A stretch of DNA of 64,000 bases from CAWAMD01 sp963783045 (GTDB taxonomy: Bacteria; Actinomycetota; Nitriliruptoria; Nitriliruptorales; Nitriliruptoraceae). The notes below the pieces were generated by a model. It had not been told where the DNA came from and did not search any database. It was given only the letters and a program-made list of their open reading frames with translations. The first letter of the stretch is position 1. Every line of letters begins with the position of its first letter. Positions 56,105 through 64,000 of this stretch are shown one piece after another. The stretch spans positions 1 through 64,000 of the forward strand of contig CAWAMD010000004.1 of assembly GCA_963783045.1 (NCBI GenBank), given 5' to 3'. Position numbers and translations under genes: made by a program.

Positions 56105-57145
56105 CTACGTGGCGAGAAGGCGCTCCATGTCCGGGGGCAGGCTGTCCGGGTCGGCGGGGGCGAGCGGCGCGAGGTCCCGTGAGCTGACCGTGTCGACGAA
56201 GCAGATCGTCTCGTCGGCGGGCCGCGTGCGGCGTGCCCGGACCGCGGCCGCGAAGGTCTTGCCGGTGTAGGTCGACTCGAGCTCGAGACCGAGCTCGTGG
56301 GCATCGACGATGGCGGCCTCGCCCGCCGGGGTGGGCACCCCGTAGCCGCCGCCGATCGCGTCCTGCTCGATGACGACGGCGTCGCGACGCGGGACGGGGA
56401 GTCGCAGGCCGTGGGCAGCGAGCAGCCGGCGGGTGCGGCGGGCCAGCAGACGGGTGACGGGCTCGTTCATGAACACCCGGTCCGCGACCCGGACCGCGTG
56501 CACACGGGTGGGCAGCCCCGCGGCACCGAGCCCGAGCATCAGTCCTGCCACGCACCCACCGGAGCCGCCGGCGATGTAGAGACGGTCGGGGGTGGGCAGA
56601 TCGCCGGCGGCGGCCTGAGCGGCGAGCTCGAGACCCGCACCGACCCAGCCGATGGTGCCGCGCGGCGTGCTCCCCCCGATCCAGAGCAGCAGGGGCCGCT
56701 GTCCGGCCTCCCGCCATGCCGCCGCGTAGGCGCGGGCGACCGCCGCCCCGGCCGCTGCCTCGTTGGCGGCGGGCCACACCCGGTGGGCGTAGCGGGCCGT
56801 GACGGCGGCGTTGCGGCGCACGTGAGGGTGATCGGGCTGCGGGATGAGCACGACGTGGACCGCGATGCCCTGCCGGGAGCCGTAGAACGCCGTCGCCAGC
56901 GCGTGGTGCGAACCGACCGCCCCGACGGTCACGATGTGCCCGCCCCGGTCGAGCGCCTGGGGCAGGGTCCACTCGAGCTTGCGGACCTTGTTCCCGCCGT
57001 AGGCGCCAGCGCTCACGTCCTCGCGCTTGACCCACAGGGGGGCGGGCCCGCCCACGTCGAGGGGCTCCACGGGGGTCGGCAGGTCGGCCAGCCGTCGTCG
57101 GGGAAGGTCGACGCTCGCGAGCGGGTCACGCCAGCCAGCACGCAC
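56105..57145 (-). CDS. D-cysteine desulfhydrase/ACC-deaminase family PLP enzyme
   Basis: 346 residues. PLP lysine Lys53 in GAYGGNKVRKLE; phosphate-binding GGSGGCVAGL. The family includes D-cysteine desulfhydrase and ACC deaminase; the sequence does not decide between them. GTG start, 11 bases after the M16 peptidase gene. Confidence 0.85.
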   Translation of the reverse strand: MRAGWRDPLASVDLPRRRLADLPTPVEPLDVGGPAPLWVKREDVSAGAYGGNKVRKLEWTLPQALDRGGHIVTVGAVGSHHALATAFYGSRQGIAVHVVLIPQPDHPHVRRNAAVTARYAHRVWPAANEAAAGAAVARAYAAAWREAGQRPLLLWIGGSTPRGTIGWVGAGLELAAQAAAGDLPTPDRLYIAGGSGGCVAGLMLGLGAAGLPTRVHAVRVADRVFMNEPVTRLLARRTRRLLAAHGLRLPVPRRDAVVIEQDAIGGGYGVPTPAGEAAIVDAHELGLELESTYTGKTFAAAVRARRTRPADETICFVDTVSSRDLAPLAPADPDSLPPDMERLLAT

Positions 57146-57156
57146 GGCGCCCTCGA

Positions 57157-58440
57157 TCAGACGTAGTCCGCGAAGCGGTCGCGGTCGTCCTCGTCGAACG
57201 GACCCACGACGGTGAGCAGGTGCGGCGCGCTCAGCAGCTGAGAGGCGACCGCACGCACGGCGTCGACGTCGACCTCGTCGACGCGGGCGAGCAGCTCGTC
57301 GATGGCCACGACCTCGGCGCCGGTGGCGACGAGCCGGCCGAGCCGGGTCATCCGCGAGCCCGGGTCCTCGAGCCCGAGCACCATCCCGCCGGCGACCGCC
57401 CCCTTCGCCCGGGACACCTCGTCGTCGGTCACGTCCTCGACGACCCGGTCGAGCTCGTCGTGCAGGACCTTCAGGAGGTCGTCGACCTTCGCCGGGGTCG
57501 TGCCCGCGTAGGCGCCGAAGAGCCCGCCGTCGGTGTAGGCGCCGAGGTAGCTGTAGGTCGAGTAGGCGAGCCCGCGCTGCTCGCGGATCTCCTGGAAGAG
57601 CCGGGAGCTCATGCCGCCGCCGAGCAGCATGTTGGCGACGCGCAGGGCGTGGCGGCGGTCGTCCTCCTGCGCGACGCCGGGGACGCCAAGGGCGACATGC
57701 ACCTGCTCGGTGGGGCGGTGGCGGACGCTGACGCGCTCGAGCGGGCTGCGCTCCACCGGCGCCGGATCCGGAGCGGTGCGGGCCGGCGCTCGACCGCCGG
57801 GGCGGCCGAGGTCGCCGCTGTGCTCGTCGACGAGAGCGACGAGCTCGTCGTGATCGAGGTTGCCGGCGGCGGCGACGGTGAGGGTGGCCGGCCGGTAGCG
57901 ATCGAGGTACCAGGCGTGGATGTCGTCGCGGGACATGGCGGTGATCGACGCGACGCTGCCGAGCGTCTCGGCACCGAGCGGATGACCGTCGAAGAGCAGC
58001 TCCGAGAAGTCGGAGTGGACGAGGTCCTCCGGCGTGTCGAGGTGGATGTTGATCTCCTCGAGCACGACCTGTCGCTCGGCCTCGACGTCGGGCGCGGCGT
58101 TGGTCGCGTCGACGATCATGTCGGCCAGCACGTCCACGGCCAGGGGCAGGTCGCGGTCCAGCACCCGGGCGTAGAAGCAGGTGAACTCCTTCGAGGTGAA
58201 GGCGTTCATCTCGCCGCCGACGGCGTCGAGCGCCTCGGCGATCGCCCGGGCACTCCGTCGACCGGTGCCCTTGAACAGCAGGTGCTCGAGGAAGTGGGAC
58301 GCGCCGGCCTGCGCCGGCGGCTCGTCGCGCGACCCGATCCCGATCCAGAACCCGATCGCTGCCGAGCGGACGCTCGGCATCGCCTCGGTGATCACCTGGA
58401 TGCCGCTGTCGAGCGTGGTCTGACGGTAGGACACGTGCAC
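57157..58440 (-). CDS. M16-family zinc peptidase (PepR/MPP-like)
   Basis: 427 residues. Inverted zinc motif HFLEH (49-53) with the downstream Glu in VLEEINIHLDTPED. C-terminal inactive-type M16 half with RGLAYSTYS. The equivalent gene follows pnp in mycobacteria (pepR). 66 bases after pnp. Substrate peptides unknown. Confidence 0.93.
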   Translation of the reverse strand: MHVSYRQTTLDSGIQVITEAMPSVRSAAIGFWIGIGSRDEPPAQAGASHFLEHLLFKGTGRRSARAIAEALDAVGGEMNAFTSKEFTCFYARVLDRDLPLAVDVLADMIVDATNAAPDVEAERQVVLEEINIHLDTPEDLVHSDFSELLFDGHPLGAETLGSVASITAMSRDDIHAWYLDRYRPATLTVAAAGNLDHDELVALVDEHSGDLGRPGGRAPARTAPDPAPVERSPLERVSVRHRPTEQVHVALGVPGVAQEDDRRHALRVANMLLGGGMSSRLFQEIREQRGLAYSTYSYLGAYTDGGLFGAYAGTTPAKVDDLLKVLHDELDRVVEDVTDDEVSRAKGAVAGGMVLGLEDPGSRMTRLGRLVATGAEVVAIDELLARVDEVDVDAVRAVASQLLSAPHLLTVVGPFDEDDRDRFADYV

Positions 58441-58506
58441 CTCGTCTTCGACGGACGCCGGCCGGGGCGCGAGCGCGCCCCGGCCGGTGTCAGGGATGCT
58501 GGACGG

Positions 58507-60986
58507 TCACTCGCGGGACCGCGAGCGGGTCCGCGTGCGGGTGCGACCGCGGTCGCCCCCCTCGTCGCCACCACGGTTGCTGCGGGCGCGGCGGCGGCCG
58601 CCGCCCTCCCCGCGGTCGCTGTCGTCGCCGCGGTCCTTGTCGCCGCGGTCCTTGTCGTCGCCGCGGTTGCTGTCCCCGCGGTCCTTGTCGTCGCCGCGGT
58701 CGCTGTCGCCGCCGCGGTCCCTGTCCCGGACCTGTCGCGGTCCTTGTCGCGGTCCCGGTCCGACGCCTCGCCGCCGGCGGCAGCAGGCTCGTCCTCGTCA
58801 CCGACGTACTCGAGCTTGAACTTGCGTCCGCCGTCGAGCACGTCCTTGACCTCGACCCAGACGCGGTCGCCGACGTTGACGGCCTCCTCGGCGTGGTCGA
58901 GACGACGGCCGACCATCTTCGACAGGGCGCTGATGTGCAGCAGCCCGTCGATGCCCGGCGTGAGGTTGACGAACGCCCCGAAGTCGACCGTCTTGACGAC
59001 GGCGGCGTGGTAGCGCTCCCCCACCTCGGGGATCGTCGGGTTCGCGATCGCGTTCACGCGGTCGAGGGCGGCCTGGGCGACCGGGCCGGAGTTCGCGTAG
59101 ATGCGCACGACACCGCGACCGCCTTCCTCCTCGATGTCGATCTCGGCGCCGGTCTCCTCGGTGATCTCCTTGATGATCTTGCCGCGCGGGCCGATCACGT
59201 CACCGATCTTGTCCTGCGGGATGTGGACGACCTCGACGCGCGGTGCGGTGTCGGCGACCTCCTCGCGCGGCTCGCTGATGGCCTCCGCCATCACGTCGAG
59301 GATCTCCAGGCGCGCGTCCTTGGCCTGCAGCAGCGCTTCCTGGAGCACCTGGGCCGGGATACCCGCCAGCTTCGTGTCCAGCTGGAGCGCGGTCACGAAC
59401 TCGCGCGTGCCGGCGACCTTGAAGTCCATGTCACCGAAGAAGTCCTCGGTGCCCTGGATGTCGGTCAGCGTCGTGTACTTGCCGTTCTCGTAGATGAGCC
59501 CCATCGCGATCCCGGCGACCGGCGCGAGGATCGGCACACCGCCGTCCATGAGCGCGAGCGTGGAGCCGCAGACCGACGCCATCGACGTGGAGCCGTTGGA
59601 CGAGAGCACGTCGGAGACGATCCGCATCGTGTACGGCCACTCGTCGAGCGGCGGCAGCACCGGCTTGAGGGCCCGCTCCGCCAGCGCCCCGTGGCCGATC
59701 TCACGCCGCTTCGGGGAACCGACGCGGCCGGTCTCGCCGGTGGAGAACGGCGGGAAGTTGTAGTGGTGGAGGTAGTACTTCTCCTCCTGCGGGTCGAGGG
59801 TGTCGAGCCGCTGGTTCTCGCGGGTCGAGCCGAGCGCGAGCACCGAGAGGACCTGGGTCTCGCCACGCTGGAACAGCCCGGTGCCGTGGGTCTTGTTCAG
59901 CACCGCCACCTCGGCCGACAGCGGGCGGATGTCGCGGACGCCACGACCGTCGATGCGAAGCCCCTCGTCGACGATCAGCGTGCGCACGACCTTCTTCTCG
60001 ACCGAGCGGAACGCGGCCTTGGCCTGCGAACCGCGCTCGTCCTCGGACAGCTCCTCGGGGCCGGTCGCGACGACGTGGGCGATGGCCTCCTCACGGATGG
60101 CCGCGAGCTGGTCGGTCTTCGTCGCCTTCGGTGCCTCGCCCTGCTTGTAGACCTCGCGGACGCGGTCGGTGGCGAAGTCCTCGACCATCGCCAGCACGCC
60201 GTCGGTGTAGTCGAGGAAGATCGGGAACTCGCGGGCTTCGCGGGCGCCGACCTCGTCGACGAAGGCCTGCTGGGCCTCGCAGAGCTGCTTGATGATCGGC
60301 TTGACGTTCTCGATCGCCTCGCCGATGACCTGCTCGGTCGGGGCGGTCGCGCCCATGTCGACCTTGATGAACGCGTCGTCGGTGGCCTCGGCCTCGATCA
60401 TGAGGATGGCGACGCCGCCGTCGTCCTCGACACGGCCGGCGACGACCATGTTGAAGACGGCGTCCTCGAGCTCCTCGAAGGTCGGGAAGGCGCGCCACGA
60501 CCCGTCACGCATCATCGCGTACCGGGTCGCGCCGACGGGGCCGTGGAACGGCACGCCGGCGAGCATGGTCGCCAGCGACGAGCCGTTCATCGCGACCACG
60601 TCGTAGGGGTCTTCCTGGGTGGTCTGCAGGATGGTGTTGATGACCTGGATCTCGTTGCGCAGGCCGTCCACGAAGGTCGGGCGCAGCGGCCGGTCGGTGA
60701 GCCGGCAGGTCAGCACGGCGTTCTCCGACGGACGCCCCTCACGCTTGAAGAACGAGCCGGGGATGCGCCCGTTGGCGTACATCCGCTCCTCGACGTCGAT
60801 GGTGAGGGGGAAGAAGCCGAGGAACTCCTTCGGCTGGCTCGACGCGGTCGTCGTGGTCAGCACACGGGTGTCGCCCATGCCGCTGACGACGGACCCGCCG
60901 GCCTGGCCGGCGAGGCGTCCCGCTTCGAAGGTGAGGGTCTTGCCGTCGATGTCGACGGTTGTTTCGTATTGTCCGAGCTTGCCCAT
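58507..60986 (-). CDS. pnp: polyribonucleotide nucleotidyltransferase (one frameshift near the 3' end)
   Basis: 3'-5' phosphorolytic exoribonuclease and polymerase. Two RNase PH-like domains, KH domain (IGPRGKIIKEITEETG) and S1 domain (VKTVDFGAFVNLTPG). The frame breaks near 58728, where a C seems lost from a CCCGGG site (minus strand reads AGGTCCGGGACAGG); as read, translation would run on to 58392 into the next gene. Restoring one base gives a tail of DRGDD/RGD-type repeats ending RTRTRSRSRE and TGA at 58507, total 826 residues. The tail of about 80 charged residues is longer than in E. coli PNPase. ATG at 60986. Confidence 0.93.
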
Positions 60987-61209
60987 ACGTGGGCCTCCTG
61001 TCGTGATGCGAGCGGAGACGCCGGCGGGGCCGTGCTCACCTCGGATCGTCCGAGAGGCCGGTACATCAGTGAGGGCAGGTCGAGCGCTGTCCCGGCTCGA
61101 CCTGTCTCCACTGACGACCGACCGTCGTGTGCGGCCCCCGACGCGTTCCGCGGGGTGGCACGGCACGCTATCGCGCGCACGTGCCGGGCGTCATGGAACG
61201 GATATGAAC

Positions 61210-61232
61210 GGGCCGGGGACGTGCCCCGGCCC
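61210..61232 (-). terminator. hairpin between rpsO and pnp
   Basis: Perfect 9-bp G+C stem (GGGCCGGGG at 61210-61218 with CCCCGGCCC at 61224-61232) and a 5-nt loop, 8 bases past the rpsO stop. There is no T-run, so it may be a partial terminator or a processing site. The rest of 60987-61209 shows no gene. Confidence 0.55.
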
Positions 61233-61240
61233 GGTGTGTG

Positions 61241-61534
61241 TCACCTGCGCAGCTCGAGCTCCGAGATGAGCGAGCGGTAGCGCTCGATGTCCTTCTTGCG
61301 AAGGTAGTTGAGCAGTCGGCGACGCTGCCCGACCAGCATCAGCAGCCCACGACGCGAGTGGTGGTCGTGCTTGTGGGTCTGCAGGTGCTCCGTGAGGTGG
61401 CTGATGCGCTTCGTGAGGAGCGCGACCTGTACCTCGGGGGAGCCGGTGTCGCCCTCGCTGCGGGCGAACCTCTGGATGATTTCCTGGCGGTCGTCTGGAA
61501 GGGTGGCAGCCAACGGCTCGATCTCCTCGATCAT
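61241..61534 (-). CDS. rpsO: 30S ribosomal protein S15
   Basis: 97 residues. EGDTGSPEVQVALLTKRI, HKHDHHSRRGLL and RRRLLNYL are family hallmarks. An extra ~8 N-terminal residues compared with the usual 89 suggest either an extension or a slightly early start at 61534. Upstream of pnp, as in many bacteria. Confidence 0.95.
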   Translation of the reverse strand: MIEEIEPLAATLPDDRQEIIQRFARSEGDTGSPEVQVALLTKRISHLTEHLQTHKHDHHSRRGLLMLVGQRRRLLNYLRKKDIERYRSLISELELRR

Positions 61535-61737
61535 GGCCCTGCGTCGTCGGGCCGGCCAACAGGCCGGTGGGGACCGACTCGGCCCGGTCGCTGTGACCAG
61601 GCAGGCACGGACACGCAGCCCCGAGAGGCACGTTCCGTGGCGGTCCCGACGCCCGAACGGGCACGGTCTCGATGCGACCCGGTCGGGTCGCCGGGTACGA
61701 GTATGGCCCATGGCGCGGCCGCGAGCAACCGCAGCCC

Positions 61738-62172
61738 TCAGGCGTCGGCGGGCTGCTCGGGAACCTCGGCGCCGGCGGCCAGTCGGATCACGACGTCGCG
61801 CAGGTGCTCGAGGTCGTAGGGCTTGACGAGGTAGTAGTCGGCGCCGGCGGCCCAGCCGCGCCACACGTCCTCGTCCTCGCCGAGCGCGGATGCCACGACG
61901 ACCCTCGTGTCGGACCAGGCCGTGCGCTCGCGCAGGATGCCGAGCAGCGTGTAGCCGTCGACGCCCGGGAGCATGAGGTCGAGCACGACGACGGTGGCCG
62001 GCGGCCCGTCGAGCCGCGTTCGTGCCGCCACGCCGTCGCTGACCGTCTCGGTGTCGAAGCCCTCGAGCCCGAAGGTGAGCTCGAGCATGCCTGCGATCGC
62101 CGGATCGTCCTCGATGACGAGGATGGTCGGCGTCGGCGTCGCCGGCAGCGCCGCGCCAGCAGGATCCGTCAC
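61738..62172 (-). CDS. single-domain response regulator
   Basis: 144 residues from a GTG at 62172. Receiver domain: EDD acidic pair, phospho-acceptor Asp65 (VVLDLMLPG), Lys117 (YLVKPYD). Short Ala/Pro N-tail, no output domain, no kinase beside it. Inserted between ribF and rpsO; an orphan regulator in a translation operon. Confidence 0.85.
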   Translation of the reverse strand: MTDPAGAALPATPTPTILVIEDDPAIAGMLELTFGLEGFDTETVSDGVAARTRLDGPPATVVVLDLMLPGVDGYTLLGILRERTAWSDTRVVVASALGEDEDVWRGWAAGADYYLVKPYDLEHLRDVVIRLAAGAEVPEQPADA

Positions 62173-62265
62173 ACTGCTGCCCTTTCGGTGTGCACGTCTG
62201 CCCGGGTGATCGTCACGTCCGGCAGGTGCGAGCACTCGCTGTCCGGTGGGCGCACGCCACGTCCG

Positions 62266-63252
62266 TCACACGCGGAGGCGGGCGCGGGCCTCGTCGATGT
62301 CGGCATGGATCTGGGCGACGAGCTGCTCGGGGCCGTCGAAGCGCTGCTCGTCGCGGAGCCGGTCCGTGAACGACACCGCCAGGCGCGCCCCGTACAGGTC
62401 GATCTCGGTGTCGAGCAGATGCGCCTCCACGGTGACGTGGACGCCCTCGAAGGTGGGCCGGGTGCCGATGTTGATGGCGCTCGGGAACCCGTCGGCAGCA
62501 GGATCGGCGGCCGCAGGACCGTCCGGGGCGGTCACCTCGTCCTCGACGACCGACGCCCGGCCGGCGTACACGCCGCCGGCCGGCACGAGCAGGTGCTCGC
62601 CCACGTCCACGTTCGCGGTCGGGACCCCGATGGTCCGCCCGCGCCCGTCACCACGGACGACGACGCCCTCCACGACGTGGGGACGGCCGAGGGCGCGGGC
62701 GGCCCAGGCGACGTCGCCGGCCTCGAGCCGCTCGCGGATGGCCGTGGAGGAGATCGGCACGTCGCCGAGATGGAGCAGCGTGACGGCCTCGGTCTCGAAC
62801 CCGCGCTGGTCGCCGAGGTCGCTGAGCAGGACCACGTCACCGGCGGCCTTGTGCCCGAACCGGAAGTTCGAGCCCACCACGACCTTGCGGGCATCGAGCG
62901 GACCGGCGAGCACCTCGGCGACGAAGTCCTCGGGTGCCTGCTGCGACCGGTCGTAGTCGAAGGGCAGGACGAGCACGAGGTCGAGCCCCTGCGCGAGCAG
63001 CGCCACGACCCGACGCGTGAGCGTCTGCAGGTACGGCGGGTGGGAGCCGGGGCGCACGACCTCCATCGGGTGGCGGTCGAACGTCACGGCGACGGAGCGG
63101 ACGCCGCGGTCCGCTGCCTCGCGCACGGCACGGCCGACGATCGTCTGGTGGCCGCGGTGCACGCCGTCGAAGAAGCCGATCGTCACGACGGACGGCGCGG
63201 GCGTGACCTCGGCCAGCGAGCGGGCGACGGGGGACGGGTCGGCGACGTTCAC
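62266..63252 (-). CDS. ribF: bifunctional riboflavin kinase/FAD synthetase
   Basis: 328 residues. N-terminal nucleotidyltransferase (IGFFDGVHRGHQ, ISSTAIRERLEAGD) and C-terminal kinase (RTIGVPTAN, GTRPTFEG, LYG). Makes FMN and FAD. The GTG overlaps the truB stop (GTGA). Confidence 0.96.
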   Translation of the reverse strand: MNVADPSPVARSLAEVTPAPSVVTIGFFDGVHRGHQTIVGRAVREAADRGVRSVAVTFDRHPMEVVRPGSHPPYLQTLTRRVVALLAQGLDLVLVLPFDYDRSQQAPEDFVAEVLAGPLDARKVVVGSNFRFGHKAAGDVVLLSDLGDQRGFETEAVTLLHLGDVPISSTAIRERLEAGDVAWAARALGRPHVVEGVVVRGDGRGRTIGVPTANVDVGEHLLVPAGGVYAGRASVVEDEVTAPDGPAAADPAADGFPSAINIGTRPTFEGVHVTVEAHLLDTEIDLYGARLAVSFTDRLRDEQRFDGPEQLVAQIHADIDEARARLRV

Positions 63253-64000
63253 GGGGCAGGGTCCTCATGGCTCGGGGCTGCTGACGCGGACGCGGGAAGC
63301 TCGTCGGGGCGCGCCAGGACCGCCTCGGCACGGCCCTGCCCGTCCCGGTCTGCGTAGACGCCGACGAGCCGATCGCCGAAGACGACGGCGTACGGCCCGT
63401 CGATCCCCTGTGCATCGAGCGCGGCGCCGTTCGTCAGACGCCGTGCCATGGCGGGATCGTCGAGCACGACCGTCGGCAGCCGTCCGGCGGCCTCCCGCAG
63501 GCCGAGCAGCAGCGTCTCCAGGGAGCCGTCCTCGCCGCGAGCGCGGACGGTGTCGAGCGGGACGGCGTCGTCGAGCTCGAAGCCGCTGTTGGCCGTGCGT
63601 CGCAGGGACGCGAGGGCGGCCCCGACGCCCAACGCCTCCCCCGCGTCGTGGGCGAGCGTGCGCACGTAGGTGCCCGACGAGCAGGTCACGGTGAACGACG
63701 CGTCGGCGCGGGCGCCCGGCGTGAACGACGTGAGGTGGAGGTCGTGGACGGTCACGGCGCGCGGGTCGCGCTCGACCTCCTCGCCGCGGCGGGCCTTGGC
63801 GTGCAGCCGCTCACCGCCGACCTTGACCGCCGACACCATCGGCGGGATCTGCTCGATGTCACCGACGAGGTCGCCGAGCGCCTTGGTGAGCAGCTGCTCG
63901 TCGACGCCGGAGGCGTCGCGCTCGGCCACCACGTCGCCGGACGTGTCCTGGGTGGTCGTGGCCACACCGAGCGTCATCGTTGCGTCGTAGGTCTTCGTGC
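63249..64000 (-). CDS. truB: tRNA pseudouridine(55) synthase, C-terminal part (5' end outside window)
   Basis: Modifies U55 in the T-loop of tRNAs. The visible part starts at KTYDATMTLGV... and includes IPPMVSAVKVGGERLHAKARRGEEVER and VTCSSGTYVRTLAHDAG, both TruB hallmarks. The catalytic Asp lies beyond the window edge. Overlaps ribF. Confidence 0.94.
   Translation of the reverse strand, partial: TKTYDATMTLGVATTTQDTSGDVVAERDASGVDEQLLTKALGDLVGDIEQIPPMVSAVKVGGERLHAKARRGEEVERDPRAVTVHDLHLTSFTPGARADASFTVTCSSGTYVRTLAHDAGEALGVGAALASLRRTANSGFELDDAVPLDTVRARGEDGSLETLLLGLREAAGRLPTVVLDDPAMARRLTNGAALDAQGIDGPYAVVFGDRLVGVYADRDGQGRAEAVLARPDELPASASAAPSHEDPAP

Noticed and set aside
56049..57035. 328-residue minus-strand frame overlapping dapB and the PLP enzyme
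   Set aside because: Arg-rich shadow frame of the PLP enzyme gene.
58392..58506. pnp reading on into the M16 peptidase gene
   Set aside because: Caused by the single-base loss near 58,728; the corrected frame stops at 58,507.

Overview
The window is two unlike pieces of DNA joined at about 11,321-11,331. Positions 1 to ~11,320 are AT-richer (roughly 40-50% G+C by eye). They carry minus-strand genes for a copper-efflux (CusB-like) adaptor, a very large secreted multicopper oxidase with fibronectin-like repeats, an unrecognised secreted protein, an intact IS1595-family insertion sequence and the 3' part of a probable sulfotransferase gene. Gene types resemble Desulfobacterota/Geobacter-like bacteria. 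From ~11,331 to 64,000 the DNA is about 70% G+C or more, with GTG starts, actinobacterial LexA boxes and an actinobacterial gene order. The cut sulfotransferase gene and the sharp base-composition step at the join suggest a chimeric (metagenomic) contig more than a natural transfer, though transfer is not excluded.

The G+C-rich part looks like a chromosomal core of a deep-branching Actinomycetota (Nitriliruptoria/Euzebya-like is my guess; not proven). Its order, nrdR - LysM protein - lexA - hflX - dapF - miaA - dioxygenase-like gene - miaB - recX - recA - cinA/pgsA/rimO/rodZ - ftsK - rnj - dapA - thyX-like - dapB - M16 peptidase - pnp - rpsO - ribF - truB, parallels the Rv2718c-Rv2793c stretch of Mycobacterium tuberculosis from memory. 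Themes are SOS/DNA repair (lexA, LysM protein, recA, recX), tRNA and ribosome modification (miaA, miaB, rimO, truB, hflX), RNA decay (rnj, pnp), lysine/peptidoglycan precursors (dapA, dapB, dapF), nucleotide supply (nrdR, thyX-like) and division (ftsK, rodZ-like).

Standout items: (1) 53,364-55,148 encodes a protein with 14 gapless 35-residue repeats matching pentatricopeptide (PPR) repeats, an RNA-binding fold that is mostly eukaryotic, placed downstream of an RNA-processing gene cluster. (2) recA carries two inteins, one in the Walker A loop and one at the M. leprae RecA site, both with LAGLIDADG motifs. (3) Four LexA boxes lie between lexA and a divergent LysM gene. (4) A double-length ThyX-like protein has its signature split between its halves.

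Several otherwise conserved genes are broken by single-base indels (near 1,592, 3,760, 21,703, 42,764, 51,404 and 58,728), and the fibronectin repeat block 2,451-3,312 has many. This pattern fits residual consensus errors better than real gene loss. I saw no rRNA, tRNA or CRISPR array.
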